From: Opisthorchis felineus
Taxonomy: Eukaryota; Platyhelminthes; Trematoda; Opisthorchiida; Opisthorchiidae
Length of the DNA stretch: 64,000 bases
Reading direction: 5' to 3'
Assembly (NCBI GenBank): GCA_004794785.1
Contig: SJOL01004744.1
Coordinates: 186,001-250,000 of the forward strand
Shown here piece after piece: positions 37,263-50,064 of this stretch; within the stretch, counting starts at the first letter, position 1, and every line of letters starts with the position of its first letter. Under the pieces are notes generated by a model. That model worked only from the letters and a program-made list of their open reading frames with translations. It was not told where the DNA came from and made no database searches. Position numbers and translations under genes: made by a program.

Positions 37263-37957
37263 GCAGCGGTCCTAGCAAGGGCGCTACTTGGATGAGCTAA
37301 TGGACTGATCTTGCCTGCATCCCCTTCCCCAGTTTCTATGCGATATTTCTGCCATTTTTTCCTACTCATTTCGTTTTGTTTACTATTCCTCACCATTCTT
37401 TTCAGTCGGTCCAACCGATTCAACCTTATTTTGTTCACGACCCTATCCTATGAATGATGACATCTTCCTTATATAAGTTGTATTAATTCAAGAAGGGTGA
37501 CATCCGTTTCTACATTCCCTCTACATCTGAGGATCCTGAAGTAATCTGCTATAAGCAGTAAATTCACTACATATTTAGTGGACCGACAGTAGCTATCGAG
37601 GCGGCAAGCGTGCGAGATCGTTTTCTGCCCATGCTTAATAGGAATCTCGTCGTCATTTAACGTTCCAACTATAGTCATTTTATGGCATAGTGGCACCAAT
37701 TCTCAAAAACAGAGAGACAATTTGGTTCAGGCGTGTTTTCACTGAGCTGATAAACACTCTACCGTATTGCTGAGTTAGTTGGATTTGTTGCAGGAGGGCC
37801 TTGCTTTTCATCTCGTGTTCAGCTGCTTATATTAGGGGTTAGATGCATTGAGTGACGGGAACAAAGGTGGGATCAACTTCCGGATTATGTGACGACAGTT
37901 GTTACTTTCAAGTCGTAAAATCTAGCCCACCCAACTGCAGTTGCTGGGAGTTCTATG

Positions 37958-37987
37958 CTATATATATATATACATATATATATATTA
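37958..37987 (+). repeat. (TA)n microsatellite
   Basis: TATATATATATACATATATATATATTA-type tract, quoted here in general form. Shorter relatives lie at about 2076-2100, 38878-38900 and 54256-54272. Confidence 0.6.
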
Positions 37988-40439
37988 GTACCTCTGTGAG
38001 CAAAATGGTGACGCGCCACCTTGCACATTCAGTCGCGCCGTCAGTGTTGTGGGTTGTAAGCTATTCTTCGTGGTGTAGTTCACTGATCACTGGCATACTG
38101 GTGTCACTATTCGTAACAACGATTTCACTAAAATTTCGCCAAAAAATTGGCTTGAAACGAACTTCCTTTTGCAGTTCAGAGAAGCTGTACCGTTGTGTTA
38201 ACTCGATCTTCATGCGTTAAATTCACTATTCAGTCGTAGTAGATTTCACAATACGACTAGATGCACACACAAAGAATGCGCTGGAATGCGCACTTACTGA
38301 GTGACATTGTAAAATAAAACACCTTGGTCAGGTCATATACCGCATATGCCCAATTCCTCACGTCAGCAACAGCAGATTCTAGTACACCAGTTCATATTTG
38401 TAAGGACGCGTATACTCGGCAGACCGTTCGAGACTAAGTTACATTGCGCTGAAAGACAGAAGAGAAATTTCATACCGAAATCACATTATTATCGGTATCC
38501 ATCAAACGTCCATATGTCACATACGACCTCTGAATAAGACGTTCCGATACAACAAAAGGAAGTCGCTGAGTGCACTTTTAGCTAATTTTTAACGATCTTG
38601 AATGAACCCCAAATCTGCGGATGACATCTGTACATTTATAATACAGATGGTCAGTGGCCGCAAGTGGGTTTTTCGATGTCTGTTAGCTGACCTATCCTGA
38701 CAAGAGCGAACTATCTACAAGAGTGTATCTCCCTCGCGGCTTAGATTCTTTCGGTTCAAAAGTGTTAGTCTGGAAATCTTATGACGTTCTTAGAAACAAA
38801 ACATACTTCGGGCAAGCCATCACGGAGGATTGTGCACGCGCACTGAGAGAAAGTTCAACTTCAGGTCGATAAAGATATGATATATATACATATATATAAT
38901 TTTATTCCGGAAACTGTCGCCGCGCGTATCTCACACCCTTTCCTTTGCTGGTCCTATGCGTAGCTTGGACCCGAAACCGAAGAGTGAACTCTAGAACAAC
39001 CATGCCAAATTGTTTTCTACCCGGTACTTCTTGGGCATCTACTGTTCCATAACAGTTCACCGCTCTACGTCGATTGAAGTGCATGGACTTAGAATGACAA
39101 GATTGCACGTCATTTGTTGGGGTCTATGCATATAGCTAAATCGTCATTCAACAGGACTAGTCAAACGTTGCCAGATCCAAACTTGCGTCTCTGATGCATT
39201 CGCAGAATGCAGTATGCGCAAGCCCTTGGTATCAGACTAATTAAATGTATATACTACACGCAATTTCGTCGCCCCTATCCAGGAAGTAGCTGTTCGGGGT
39301 TCCAACCGTCGAGATATTTCAAGATCCATTACTGTCTATCTGATAATTTTTATTAGTGTGTAGGTGTAAAGTGGACCAACGCTTCAGCCTTTTTATCGGC
39401 ATTCGAAAACGACCGTTAGCACGATGAAAATTGGGGTCATTTGCAGATCGACACCCATCACAGTTGATAATAGTTTGACTCTTGGTTGTTTGTTTACGTA
39501 CGTAGACAAACATAGTGCAAAGCTTTGTGGATTGTAAACGATCCACTTCCATAGATAACGAAGCTTGGGCTAACTATTTTAAGCCTTTGAGCATCAACAA
39601 AATTTCCCTTTTGTTTTGATTAGCATCGCTACCACCCGATGCAGGTAGAAGTCAAGAAATCCAGTTTATAATGATATTTATGTGGTTCAGAGTAGAAGCT
39701 GAACTACTGTTTTTTCGCTGACCATTAACTGACATTGGGGTTGGCGTGTATGGAAGCGGCACTTCATAACTACGTCAAAGGGTTACACAAGATATCACAA
39801 GTAAACTTAGTAAGAATGTATCATTCCAATTAAAGACTCTAAACATTGCAAAATCCACAGGCTGTTGGCCAGGTGGCTGATGATCTGTTCACCGAGCTTG
39901 TCAATTAACTCGCAAACTTTTCGCCACCAAACTAGGAGAAGTCATTAGTGCTTGTTTGTTTGAGTAGGTTCTCCTTTCCTGCTTGCGTTTACATAGGTTT
40001 TGAATAGTATTTCTCATTCTTGGATGTGTTTGCCTGATGTAGGGACGACGTTCCGTGAGTTCATTGCTGCGTTTGTAATTTATGCTGCACTGTGTCCTGC
40101 CTCCATTTGACATGATTGGTTTATTCTACGCCTTTCCTTTGTAGTATTTTTCTTTCCTTGTTTCGCCTACCCTGTTTTCAGTTGGTATTGCGTTGTGGTC
40201 TGTGTATCTCGAGATTGCTGGTACTGTGGTTAGATTTGGCGGACTGACTCATTGATTGCACTGCTTCCTTTTCTCCCTTGTCCTCAATTTTTCACTTTAC
40301 TTAATTGGTTGAAGCAGATATTTCAATAAACTGACTTGTTCATTTGAGTCGGAATTCTCTTTTCCTCGTTTGGATCTTCAACCGGTTTCTTATGCGGTTT
40401 TAACCTGTGTAGATTTGTTGTTTCCTGGTACATTTGTGA

Positions 40440-40710
40440 GTGAAGTCGCATTATGCTGCGGCAGTAGCCCTGCAGTCAGTTCAGTGATGTTCTTCATGTT
40501 TGGGTGTGTGGTTCGTTTTCTTCCACTTCGCACCCTTATAGTAGTCGTGTTTGGCATCCGGAGTTCTCTGAAGATGAAATTCCTTGGGTATGCACTTCTC
40601 CTGAATACCTTGTATGGGCCTTTTTCTTATATTGTCTTGGATTCTGTGGTGGTGTGTTGTGTCGTGATTCACTTGGAAAGTGCCCAAATGCAGTTGTGTT
40701 TTAATATTCG
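40440..40710 (-). mobile_element. Penelope-like element D, post-palm fragment, inverted relative to C
   Basis: On the minus strand the frame over 40687-40481 reads MGTFQVNHDTTHHHRIQD and RKRPIQGIQEKCIPKEFHLQ. It is nearly identical to the copy at 35990-36196 on the + strand, and the nucleotide match extends from roughly 35975 to 36215. The flanks diverge. Decayed PLE sequence may continue on either side (40000-41100), but I could not place further motifs. Confidence 0.6.
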
Positions 40711-42617
40711 GACGATTAGGGTGCTATCTATGAATTTTACTCTGAGGTGTTGCCCTTCCATAAGCCTCAGTTTTCATTTGTCCACTTAGCAGTATATTGA
40801 TGAGGATATGAGGTCGATATTTTCATTAGTTTCGAGACCCACATTTGCTTTACACTTTTCATTAGACGAAGGGCTCTTGGACTTATCACATTCTTATTTT
40901 GTGTACTGAGAGTGGATGAGGATACCCGTAATGCGACCGACCCGTCCCTTTGTTGACTTTGAATTCATATTCGGGCCTCTCACACATTCACTTGCAGTCG
41001 CCCAATTAGCTTTGATGTCCTGTTCCGTCTACATTTCCACACCGGTGGTTACACTATTTGCTTGAAATGCGGATGCACTATTCGGCCAAACATATTTTCA
41101 TTATCATACTTTAGTTTGCGATGAGTATGATTATGTAAGCCAAGAAATTGGGAGGCGTTGTGTGCTGTTCATTCACGCTTGCCGTTTCGTCAACGATCGA
41201 TAGTGTGAAGGCGTAAGCAACACCAGTGGTCAAGGATAAACGCATTCCAGTTAGGCCTGTCAACTGAAATATCTGTGCTATCGTAGTTCCACATCAAAAC
41301 TTAGTGGCATGAACATATCTAACTAGCCGTTTATGCTTGTTTGTCTGTGAGTGACCGCACGACTGTCGGGCGTTGCTTCAAGGTCAGTGAAATAACTTGT
41401 GATAAAAACGTTTCCGTTCACGTTGATCTACCTTACCATATCGTGGTGGAGCGCCCAAATGTTTAGTTTTTCTAGTATCACTATTTTGCTTTTTGCTCCC
41501 GTTTTTGTGTTTGGTGGTGAGTTACAAATTTTTTACGACCATTTTAGCTGTTAAATTTGTAACGTTCGTTGTTTTGATGTACACAAAAATTACCATGCAC
41601 AACGGAAATCCTCAATAATGAATGCCGTGAAAACCCCAATTTTTTCTACTACAGCTGAGTTTGAAAAAAATTGAAAACGCAAGGAGGCGCATTCTTGGTT
41701 TCGTAGCTATCGGGATTTACCGGCCAACGGTTGTGTGAGACGATTAATGTCGTTAGCACTGTTGATATGTTATAATGCTAAGCCGACAAACTCTCCTCGA
41801 CTAGATTTGTTGTGTTTCTGTAAACAATTTATCCTAGGATTAGAGTACAGTACCGACGTTTGGACTGCCACACTTGCCGTACGGTCTGAAACCAATGGAC
41901 CTGAAGCATGCAGTATGTCCGTCTCTAATAAATCGATATTTGTAAAATTTCCAACAATCACCATGGTTTGTTTTGCGGTGATAAAATTGTGACCCATTGT
42001 GATTTGCCCAAGAATTTTCGGGTGCTCATTCGCAATTTGCCGGATGGCGCAAATTTACTCGTTTGCAAATACCTAGATCTTGGGGTCTGACAATGACTTC
42101 ACAGGTTTCCCACTTCTCATCAGGAAGTTTCACTTCGGGATATGCAGATCAGAAGTACGAGTTTCTGCTGTCCCTCCAAAAAAAACTGTATAAAGTAAGA
42201 AAACCGGGGTTTTTAGCAGTGGAGTGTGTGTAAAATGGCTCTTGCTTGTCACCCATCCCACAAAAAGCTACCTATCAGCGAGGATCCATTTCAATTGTCA
42301 CTGATGGTTAGCAACGGACAGTAGAACCAAGAATCATCCAAACACGTTAAGCTCATCGTCACAAGTTATATTTTTTTGGACTGGTAGGAAATACGTACAT
42401 GACTGAAGGAGGAGTTGACGAGGGATAATTCATACTAGTGCATTGGATCTCAGGGATTTCTACCCAGCCATGCATAATTGACGATCAAGTGGCCCATTCC
42501 AAGTGGTCCCTATATGAAGTTCAATTTTTTTTCAACGCAATAACATTTTAGTCAATTCCAATAACAAGTAGATGTAGTCCGCCAGTTACTTCCCGATAAC
42601 AATAGCATTGCTTTCAG

Positions 42618-42674
42618 TTATCTCACTCGTTTTCGGGATTTCCACTTCAGAAACAAACGAAGTGGATGTTATCG
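42618..42674 (+). CDS. coding exon (block 4, exon a)
   Basis: A 57-nt exon after acceptor GCATTGCTTTCAG and before donor ATCG|GTAAGC, phase 1 to 1. It encodes VISLVFGISTSETNEVDVI. It opens the best-supported block of 11 phase-compatible exons that runs to 63926. Family unknown. Confidence 0.45.
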
Positions 42675-44244
42675 GTAAGCGAAAAAGTACTTTTTATGTG
42701 GCACTACATTTTATCCAACTAGTGATGTTGAGCTGTGTTTTCTGTTGCGCCATAAAACACAGTCGTATTTGGCGTGTTAAACTCAGATGTGGCAGCCTGT
42801 CTTTGAGTTTATCTGCTCCACTCAGCTTGGGTAGTTAAACCTTTCATTCAAGGCATCCGTTCAATTTATTATGATGTTTATCTAATACAAAATTCTAAAA
42901 ATTATGCTGTTTCTATGGGGAAGCTTGAAGTGCTATCAACCAAGACTGACCAAAACATCCACTTTTTATGGTTTGATCAAATGGCTCATAACTTGACTTG
43001 ACGATTATGTTATTTCATCAATCGATCCCTTAAGGGTTGCCTCAACGACCAAAGCCCTTTAAAACATGGTCATCTGTTGGGCGAACTTCTGGAGCTGTTC
43101 ATTCATCTACATGATTCATGAAATTCTAAAAAGCAAGACAGAACCTTTTTCTACGCAAAAATAACAATGTGTTGCAATTTTTAACATCGGGCAGAAAAAG
43201 GCAGTAGTAAACACCATTTTTTAAAGCACACAACCACAAGCGTCCTAAACCGCTCAACTGCTCATTCTACAAGCCAAACAGTTGTGCGTCCAAGCATCTT
43301 GCCATTTTATGATATATCAGTTTACCTGCGTTCGTCCTGGAACGTATTCATTTTAAGGATCGGGCGAATCCAAGTCTATTTAATACATGAAACCAGGATA
43401 AAATCACCCAACCATTGTTTGGTCACACGGAATAAAGGTTTACTCCTCTGAGCCATTTACAAATGTCGTACGCAAACAAGAACACCAATAAATTTTGAAG
43501 CTATGCTGGAAACATAAATTTTGTACAATTAGTCTTCTCCATTTAGGTTATTTTAAAATTTTCTTGGATGCAGTTTTGTCCTCATCACTAGGTTGCAGCT
43601 ACATCCACTTCATTTTTCAAAAAAAAACTGTCATTACAAACTATTCTTTTTGGACTGTTCCGTCAGTATTGTCTTTGCTCGCTTTGATCGAATGACCGAC
43701 ATTTTGCGCATTATTCTATAAAGTTTATGTTATAGTTGTTTATGAATGTCACCTTCAGATCAAAATGAGATGAACTATATTGAATTTAGATGGTTTCGGA
43801 TAGACTATGTTATATGTTCCCATCATCAGATACCAAAAACCACTCGTTTCAAAATGTCCGGGTCTCTAGGAGAGGCACTCAGCAGCTTGGTTTTTAAATA
43901 ACTTGAAATATAAACAAGCGGACAAGGCAAGGAAAATTATGATATTTTATGAGGAACAGAAGAAATACATCATAATAACTCCAAAGGAAATTTGGATGCA
44001 TAAAACTAAGGGTACATTGGCAATCAACTGCGAAACATGTTAAAGAATTATTCAACCGTACAATTAATCAGCTCACAACATCTTGTAGATACCTGTGAAA
44101 CACGAACTTTACCTACTAAAATTCCATATAAAAACTAGAAAAATGTGTAACGCCATACTTTTTAGGGTATGACAAATAGCACCGGAGGTTATACACGTTA
44201 GATTGAGGAAACTATGCATCAGTTTTCTGACAACTTTTCAACAG

Positions 44245-44300
44245 TTAAAGACTGGTTTCACCTTTATTGGGGCTCATCAGATAAATCTCACGTTTCAAGC
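44245..44300 (-). pseudogene. degenerate hammerhead ribozyme copy 4
   Basis: On the minus strand CTGATGAGCCCCAATAAAGG is followed by TGAAACCAGTC. The catalytic core and a short stem II survive. Stem III is mutated (ACCAGT instead of ACCGGT) and stem I does not pair. The flanks resemble the other copies loosely (TCAGTTTTCTGACAACTTTTC). It is probably an old, inactive insertion. Confidence 0.35.
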
Positions 44301-44553
44301 AAAGTTTTGTCCTACTCAACCGCTATTTGTACGAAATTCGCGGACTACACTCGTTTTGAGACCAGGCCGAATCTCTCGTTTTTAAAAAATTCTTCAGTCT
44401 TCAGTTAAAACCACCTTGGTGTTCAAAGGATTGTATTTCGCTTACTTACTCTTTGTTTTCGACGAATGCGAAATGAATCTCGCACATGTGCGCTACAATA
44501 TCTTTGAGTAAATTTCCGTCTGCTGAAAATTGGATCACTCTTTTCACCCACAG

Positions 44554-44663
44554 CATTTAAGGTAGCGCCAATACCACTTGCTGGGCAAAGTATTCCTACG
44601 TGGAAGTCCTATTTTGCGCGTTTCAACATAGTTGTCAACACCGTCTACGATGTCTGCGACGTG
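44554..44663 (+). CDS. coding exon (block 4, exon b)
   Basis: Very good acceptor (CTCTTTTCACCCACAG) and donor (GACGTG|GTGAGT). Only the phase-1 reading is open, which is the phase left by 42674. It encodes AFKVAPIPLAGQSIPTW, then SYFARFNIVVNTVYDVCDV, and ends in phase 0. Confidence 0.55.
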
Positions 44664-45103
44664 GTGAGTTTAATTATCAAGCCTTTGTTGAAATAAAACA
44701 CGTGTTTAGAAGTACGACAAAACTCGTACAAAAGGAACTCCATGTCATCATTTGCTAATACTCACCGTTGCTAAACAACAAACCGATGAAAGCAGCAGCA
44801 TTATCACCGGAAAAAAAGTTTTCTTAATCCCATTTTTGCCTATTTTTATCTGGCGGGTTCCACCATCACTCTTCTTAAACGCCAAAAAGGCCTTTAGGAT
44901 CGGTGAGGGCCTACATGTTGTCAATTTCAAACAAACATTGTGTAGGTAACCTTGAACATTTTTGGCTCCTGCAACTAGCGAAGGCGACAAGAAAAAAGGG
45001 TGTTATGGATCTGAGCATACAAAACACTTGACCTTAATTGTTGAAGATTTCCACAAGCCTGATTATGTTCACATTCAATGAATACATATTTATTTACCCT
45101 CAG

Positions 45104-45151
45104 GTTTGGTCTACCGAAAACATTATAAAACTGCAGGCAGCGGTGTGGACG
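45104..45151 (+). CDS. small coding exon (block 4, exon c)
   Basis: A 48-nt candidate after acceptor TATTTACCCTCAG and before donor GGACG|GTGACA, phase 0 to 0. It encodes VWSTENIIKLQAAVWT. The open frame runs past the donor, so the end is set by the donor and by the phase of the exon at 46351. Confidence 0.35.
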
Positions 45152-46350
45152 GTGACAAAATTTGAAGATTTTGCATTTATAGCCTTCGTTCTTGACAGGA
45201 CCTTATTGCCAACAATGGGCGCAAACACAAGATTACTGGGTCATTTTCGGAGCTGTCAGGGGAAGTCACGTTGAGCAATCCAGCGCTAGCTAGCTCAAAG
45301 TTGAAAACTATGGTTTATTCAGTAATGTTTACAGGTTCCAGCATCGTGACGTGACTCGGATAAGCTCTTTTCCAGCCTAAATAAGAGCACAACATTGTGT
45401 TTCAGCCCCAATAATGGAGCACAATTCGGCGAGACTGTTCAAAAATAGATGCAGTAGATGCGCAGTTGGCAGCATCTACCTAATTGTAAGTGACCTGTTC
45501 TTTGTCTCGGCCAGCTGACCATACTCGATTGTGGCTAAAATGTAAGGTCTATCTCTTCTGACTTTCGTTGGACGCATGTCCTTGATATACTGGACAAGTG
45601 AAGACTATTCACACACACGGAATTGTGCCTGCGAACTGTGAGCTGTGCGTCCAACTGCAAACTGAATATCACCAATCCCGACTCGGCCTGACCTGAATGA
45701 GTGAAACTTAGTCACTAGCGAGAGGAAAAAGGGGATCGTTGAAAAGAGCCAAGCCTCTATTTACCATCCGTTTTGTTACCTTTTGTCAGTCTGAACACAA
45801 AGTTTCAACTTAGTATGTCTCCATGGCGGTGAAATGTTCTGGTCGACCGCTTTGACGCCTCGGCTTCAAGGAAAGCTCACACTGTAAAAATCTGTTTACC
45901 GAATGAATCTTTTCCTCCTTTAAAAGATCCTTAGATTGTGTCAAATCCACCGAAAAGTCCAGTATCTGACACCATATAGTCCTCTCAGATGGGGTTACAC
46001 CAAAATGGTTACGGAATGACGTGAAAGTAAAGTCGAAATTATGAAACTTTCACTTCTTACTCACTGTAAATTGTGTGGGTGTCTTACAATAACAGCAGAA
46101 GGGGAGGAGTCACGAAGGATATCCATAGGTTTATTGACTTTGAAACTAATTATATGATGAAAATATTTTGGTGTCTTTTTGATGAACATTTATTCGATCT
46201 TTTTTTAAATTTCACTCAATCTGAATTAAACTGAAACCACTATACTTCATGTTCTTCTTTAAATCCTGTTTCGTGACCTACAAAAAGCTCCCAAAGGTGT
46301 TGCAAACAGTATCACCTCTGCACAAACTCAGTCTGGTTGCCTGTGTTCAG

Positions 46351-46519
46351 GACCCGCAGGATGAAGCTACCAGTGATGAAACAACGGCCTTGCTGTACTT
46401 TGACATACAGAACTTCAATAAAGCACTTTTACCCCCGGGTTGTACACAGAGTGTCGCTGAGGAAATGGAACAGCTAATGAACCACAATATCACTGACAGG
46501 AAATTGGTTACCGTTAGCG
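46351..46519 (+). CDS. coding exon (block 4, exon d)
   Basis: Fifty-six codons are open from acceptor GCCTGTGTTCAG to donor TAGCG|GTAAGT, phase 0 to 1. It encodes an acidic start DPQDEATSDETTALLYFDI, then NKALLPPGCTQSVAEEMEQL and NHNITDRKLVTVS. An upstream acceptor at 46309 would add 14 codons in phase 1. The chosen one matches the preceding exon. Family not recognised. Confidence 0.5.
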
Positions 46520-46639
46520 GTAAGTTGAATAGTCACTGTGACCTACATTTATGTCCCAGTAAAGACCCTTAAAGAGCAAGCGCCTTAGCAGTGCAAAGGC
46601 TCAACCCGCGCCGTCCATCAGGTGCAAGCAGTTCAGGGG

Positions 46640-46745
46640 AAAGGGGCTTTGATACCCATGACTCAATGGTTAAGTATGTTGCCTGTAGCCACATAGTACC
46701 GGGCAATTTAAATACCGGGCTTTCGGGCAGGGTTATTAGTACGTC
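46640..46745 (+). repeat. possible tRNA-derived SINE head
   Basis: ATGACTCAATGGTTAAGTAT (46658) resembles an A box, followed by GTTGCCTGTAGCCACATAG and GTACCGGGCAATTTAAATAC. The B box is weak. No clear end. Confidence 0.25.
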
Positions 46746-49700
46746 ATGTTTTCTGACATGAAATATTTCAAGGAGACGGAATTTGTGACAACACATACTT
46801 ACTATCCAGGCACTCATCCGACTGAAAGTAAAGGCAAGGTTGTCGACACTGTGGAAGAATACATCTGTAGAAAAAAGCATAAGAACCGTTTTATTTTCAT
46901 TTTACCTTTTCAAATACAAATAAACAATTTGTCGTACGGTGACGTTCCCAGTTTCGAGAGTGTGCCCACTGAGCCACCGGAAATTTTGGGCTTGTATACT
47001 GAAATTCCCTGAATAGAAGTCGAAAATCATGAACATGAAATATTGCATGATTTATATGATACTATAAACACTTCTAAACATTTATGGACCTCATCTGAGC
47101 TGTTTACACCCGTGATCTTATATCCTGGAACAAAATAACCCAGCAGGTTTACTTCTATTGAATAGTACCGGCTGCACTGAATAGTAAAACCTTAGTTTCC
47201 AAACAATCATCAGATGCACACAATGTTTTTGCGTTCTTGTGGCCGTTGTTTACAAGCTACACTAGAGAGTTTGCCCACGGTGGCATGGCTACCCAACGAA
47301 TACTCCGCTGACTACTTGACATCATCGGTCTGATAGGTCACCATTGTGTACGTAGCACCTATTCATATTTTGCTTTAAAGGGACGGACGTATACGCTCGA
47401 GCAAACAAAAAGGATAAAGAAAGAAAGTTCGCCTACACAGACAGATAGTAAAACCGGTAAAACTGGTTGCAGAGTATTTATTACTGTGATAGATAGAAGA
47501 GAACACTTTTTGGTTGGTCCTTCCCCATAGGATCACATTGAAGTCTATGCGGAGCAAGTCACATTAAGTGAATGTGAATGAGTGGTACTTGTGGAAGGGT
47601 GTTACGTTATTTCAATCAGGTTATCATCTGAGCGGGGCAAAAGCCAAGATTCGGAATAAGTCTGGTTTCCAATATAACTGAGATGATTTTATCATAATGG
47701 CTTACTTTCGGATGCAGCTCGCTGTCTTACTGCGGTAGTTTGAAGAAGTCTCGTGACGGAAGTCATACAAAGATATCGTCTGAAATTAAGTGCAATTTAT
47801 CACAAAATTTGCAGTTGTTTTGCGCATATCTAGTCAGTCACAAAACAATTTTGGTGTAATATACGGGGGTAAGTTGGTTCATACAGTATGTCTCACAGGT
47901 AAGTCCAATGCTTTGTCACGTTTAGATTGCCTGATGGACGTTATTTTCGCCCTCCCGTAGAAAAAAGAACACCGGGGAAGGAAAGAGTTTCACTTCAAAC
48001 AGCAATGGATTTACATGTGAATGAAGCTGTAATGGGCGGCTAAGAGTTTCAACTGCTCCTAACCATTGCATATTTGCGAACAAATTCATCATAAGGAGGA
48101 CTCGGTGCTCAAAGTGTTTCGGTTGAGCAACGCCTTCTAACAGTAAACTTGTGTCATCAAGAACCCCAAGAGCGTCAAGAACATTACTCACTCTGTTCAG
48201 AATCATGCATTTGGGTGATCAGTTGGAAGATTAAAAGAGTCGGCGATGAGCAGAAATGTTCATGATAGTGTAGTTCTTGAGTCTAAGTTGACTCAGGAGT
48301 GCTGTGTTCATGGTTTGAACTCAAATCTCGCTTTTCGGCTGCTCCTGTTTAGCCGTAGGCAACTTGGCACTATTTCAACCCCGTGCTTCATTCGATTTGG
48401 AGGGCAGATATGAACCAGAAGGGAGCTACAGCCGAACCACCATTCTTTGACAGAATTAGCAAGTCAAACGGCTCAAGTGACCCGTAAAGAGCATTAACAG
48501 TACCCAAAACTCACTCGGAGCGTTTCACTGGAAATATGCTAGCAAGTCGATCCTCCGAGTCCCTAATATTTGCCAATTTTCTGCGGTTTAAGCGGAATGG
48601 ACTGTATATTTGCTCCTGATGAGTAAACTCTGTTGGATGCAACCGTGTTAAGTAACGAAATTCCACAAAAGACGTGCTTGATCACGTCCAGGCAAGTGTC
48701 GCTGACTTCAAGCCGGCTACCATTCAGTAGGATAGTGCTGAAACCATCATAGTATCAAGGACACATGAGTTGCAATAAGTGCCTGGGAGGCATTTCAGTG
48801 AAATCTATCAACAATAGTTTTGAAAATTGCCACAATGGCGTAAAACTTTCTTTTAAGAGCAGCTCGTTCAGATGATCAAAGTTTTGTTTAGCCTAGTTTA
48901 TTCCAAAACATCGACTCATTTGGCGTGCCACACTTCCACTGAGAACAATAACCAACGAAGAGCACAGAGATTCCTAACGGCATTTTTATCCTCATGATAT
49001 ATGAAACGAGAAAAGCACACCTGTGTTTCAGTGAGAATTAAAATGTCCTCAAAAGTTTGCGAAACAATGTACCTGGCGATGCCAGGCAAGATCAACATTT
49101 TATCACATGTGGCATTGCTACTTAAATCTGGCAGATATGAGAACTGTCAGAAGGTAAAGCAATAGAATTAGCCTACTCATCCCATTTTCTCATTCAAAGT
49201 ATTGATTGGAAAACCGAAATATACTGTCTCTCGGGTTGGTTATTGTTTCTATTCCTTATGTCGTTAAGCGAAGGCTTTGGGGTTGTGAAAAACACGTGAA
49301 TGGAAAGTGGCCATCATTTTGTTCATGTCAGAACTAGGTACTGACCTGATGCACATAGTAGTTCTCCATAACAACAACAACAACCAGTAAGTTTGAAGGG
49401 GTGTTTGAACCTTCCTTGATAGCTTCCCTCTTAGAAGGACTGCATACTCCGACTGAACCGGCGTGAATCACCACTACGTACTGAGGTGACATTTGTACGC
49501 ATGGTTTGCCCTTGGTCAACTATTGTATTCGATCATTTTCCATTCGATCCAATAATCAACCCACTATTTGCCACTGCGTTTTTTAGACGGGTACCAACTG
49601 ATGGCTTTGGTGTATTGTTATGGAAGTCTGGTATATTTGTGTGGAGATTAAAACTCAGATTAATGTTCATTCTTGATTATTTTTCCGTGTAGATCCCGAA

Positions 49701-50037
49701 TGTCGGAACATTCCGGGACAAGATTACGTATAGAGTGGAATCCTTATAGAGACTCAGGTTTTCATGAAATGCTTGTTCTAGTTGTTGTTCAGGTGAGTGT
49801 TTTTCTGTTCGCCGAACTCGTCCAATAATTGGCACACCTTTCCACGCTTCGGGAGACATCAACAGTGCATTTTGTACGGGTCTCCTCGATTGGTGGAAGA
49901 ACTTTCGTAAGATTATTGTCAGGCTCGCCGAACCGAACAACCATCAAACCAACCACAACACAATTCCAACAGATATCCAATCCATCGCTCATATTTTTAT
50001 AGTACAACGTATATTTTCTTTTTACCAAACATTACAG
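46746..50037. other. intron, nothing firm
   Basis: No conserved protein or clear repeat seen. Frames here are short and unsupported by splice phase. Confidence 0.25.
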
Positions 50038-50064
50038 CTCAAGATGGTGTCAAGAAGCTTTGGG
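50038..50064 (+). CDS. 27-nt microexon (block 4, exon e)
   Basis: Acceptor TTTTTACCAAACATTACAG and donor TGGG|GTGAGT enclose 27 nt that read AQDGVKKLWG in phase 1, with phase 1 again at the end. Both neighbours (46519 and 52067) have the matching phase. This is the second frame-neutral microexon in the window. Confidence 0.4.

Larger units (their letters stand above)
36291..40439. other. intronic sequence with one SINE and TA tracts
   Basis: Apart from the SINE at 37075-37262 and the TA tracts I recognise nothing. The 122-codon frame at 37852-38220 runs through a TA microsatellite and is not credible as a gene. Confidence 0.25.

Noticed and set aside
37852..38220. Plus-strand frame of 122 codons
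   Set aside because: Runs through a TA microsatellite (Ile-Tyr repeats) and lacks splice context.
40370..40789. Plus-strand frame of 139 codons rich in hydrophobic residues
   Set aside because: Antisense reading of the PLE D fragment. The related frame at 35984-36307 (minus) is the same artefact for PLE C.
42098..42130. CTGATGAGAAGTGGGAAACC on the minus strand as another hammerhead
   Set aside because: No stem II can form between the boxes and no cleavage triplet follows at the right place.
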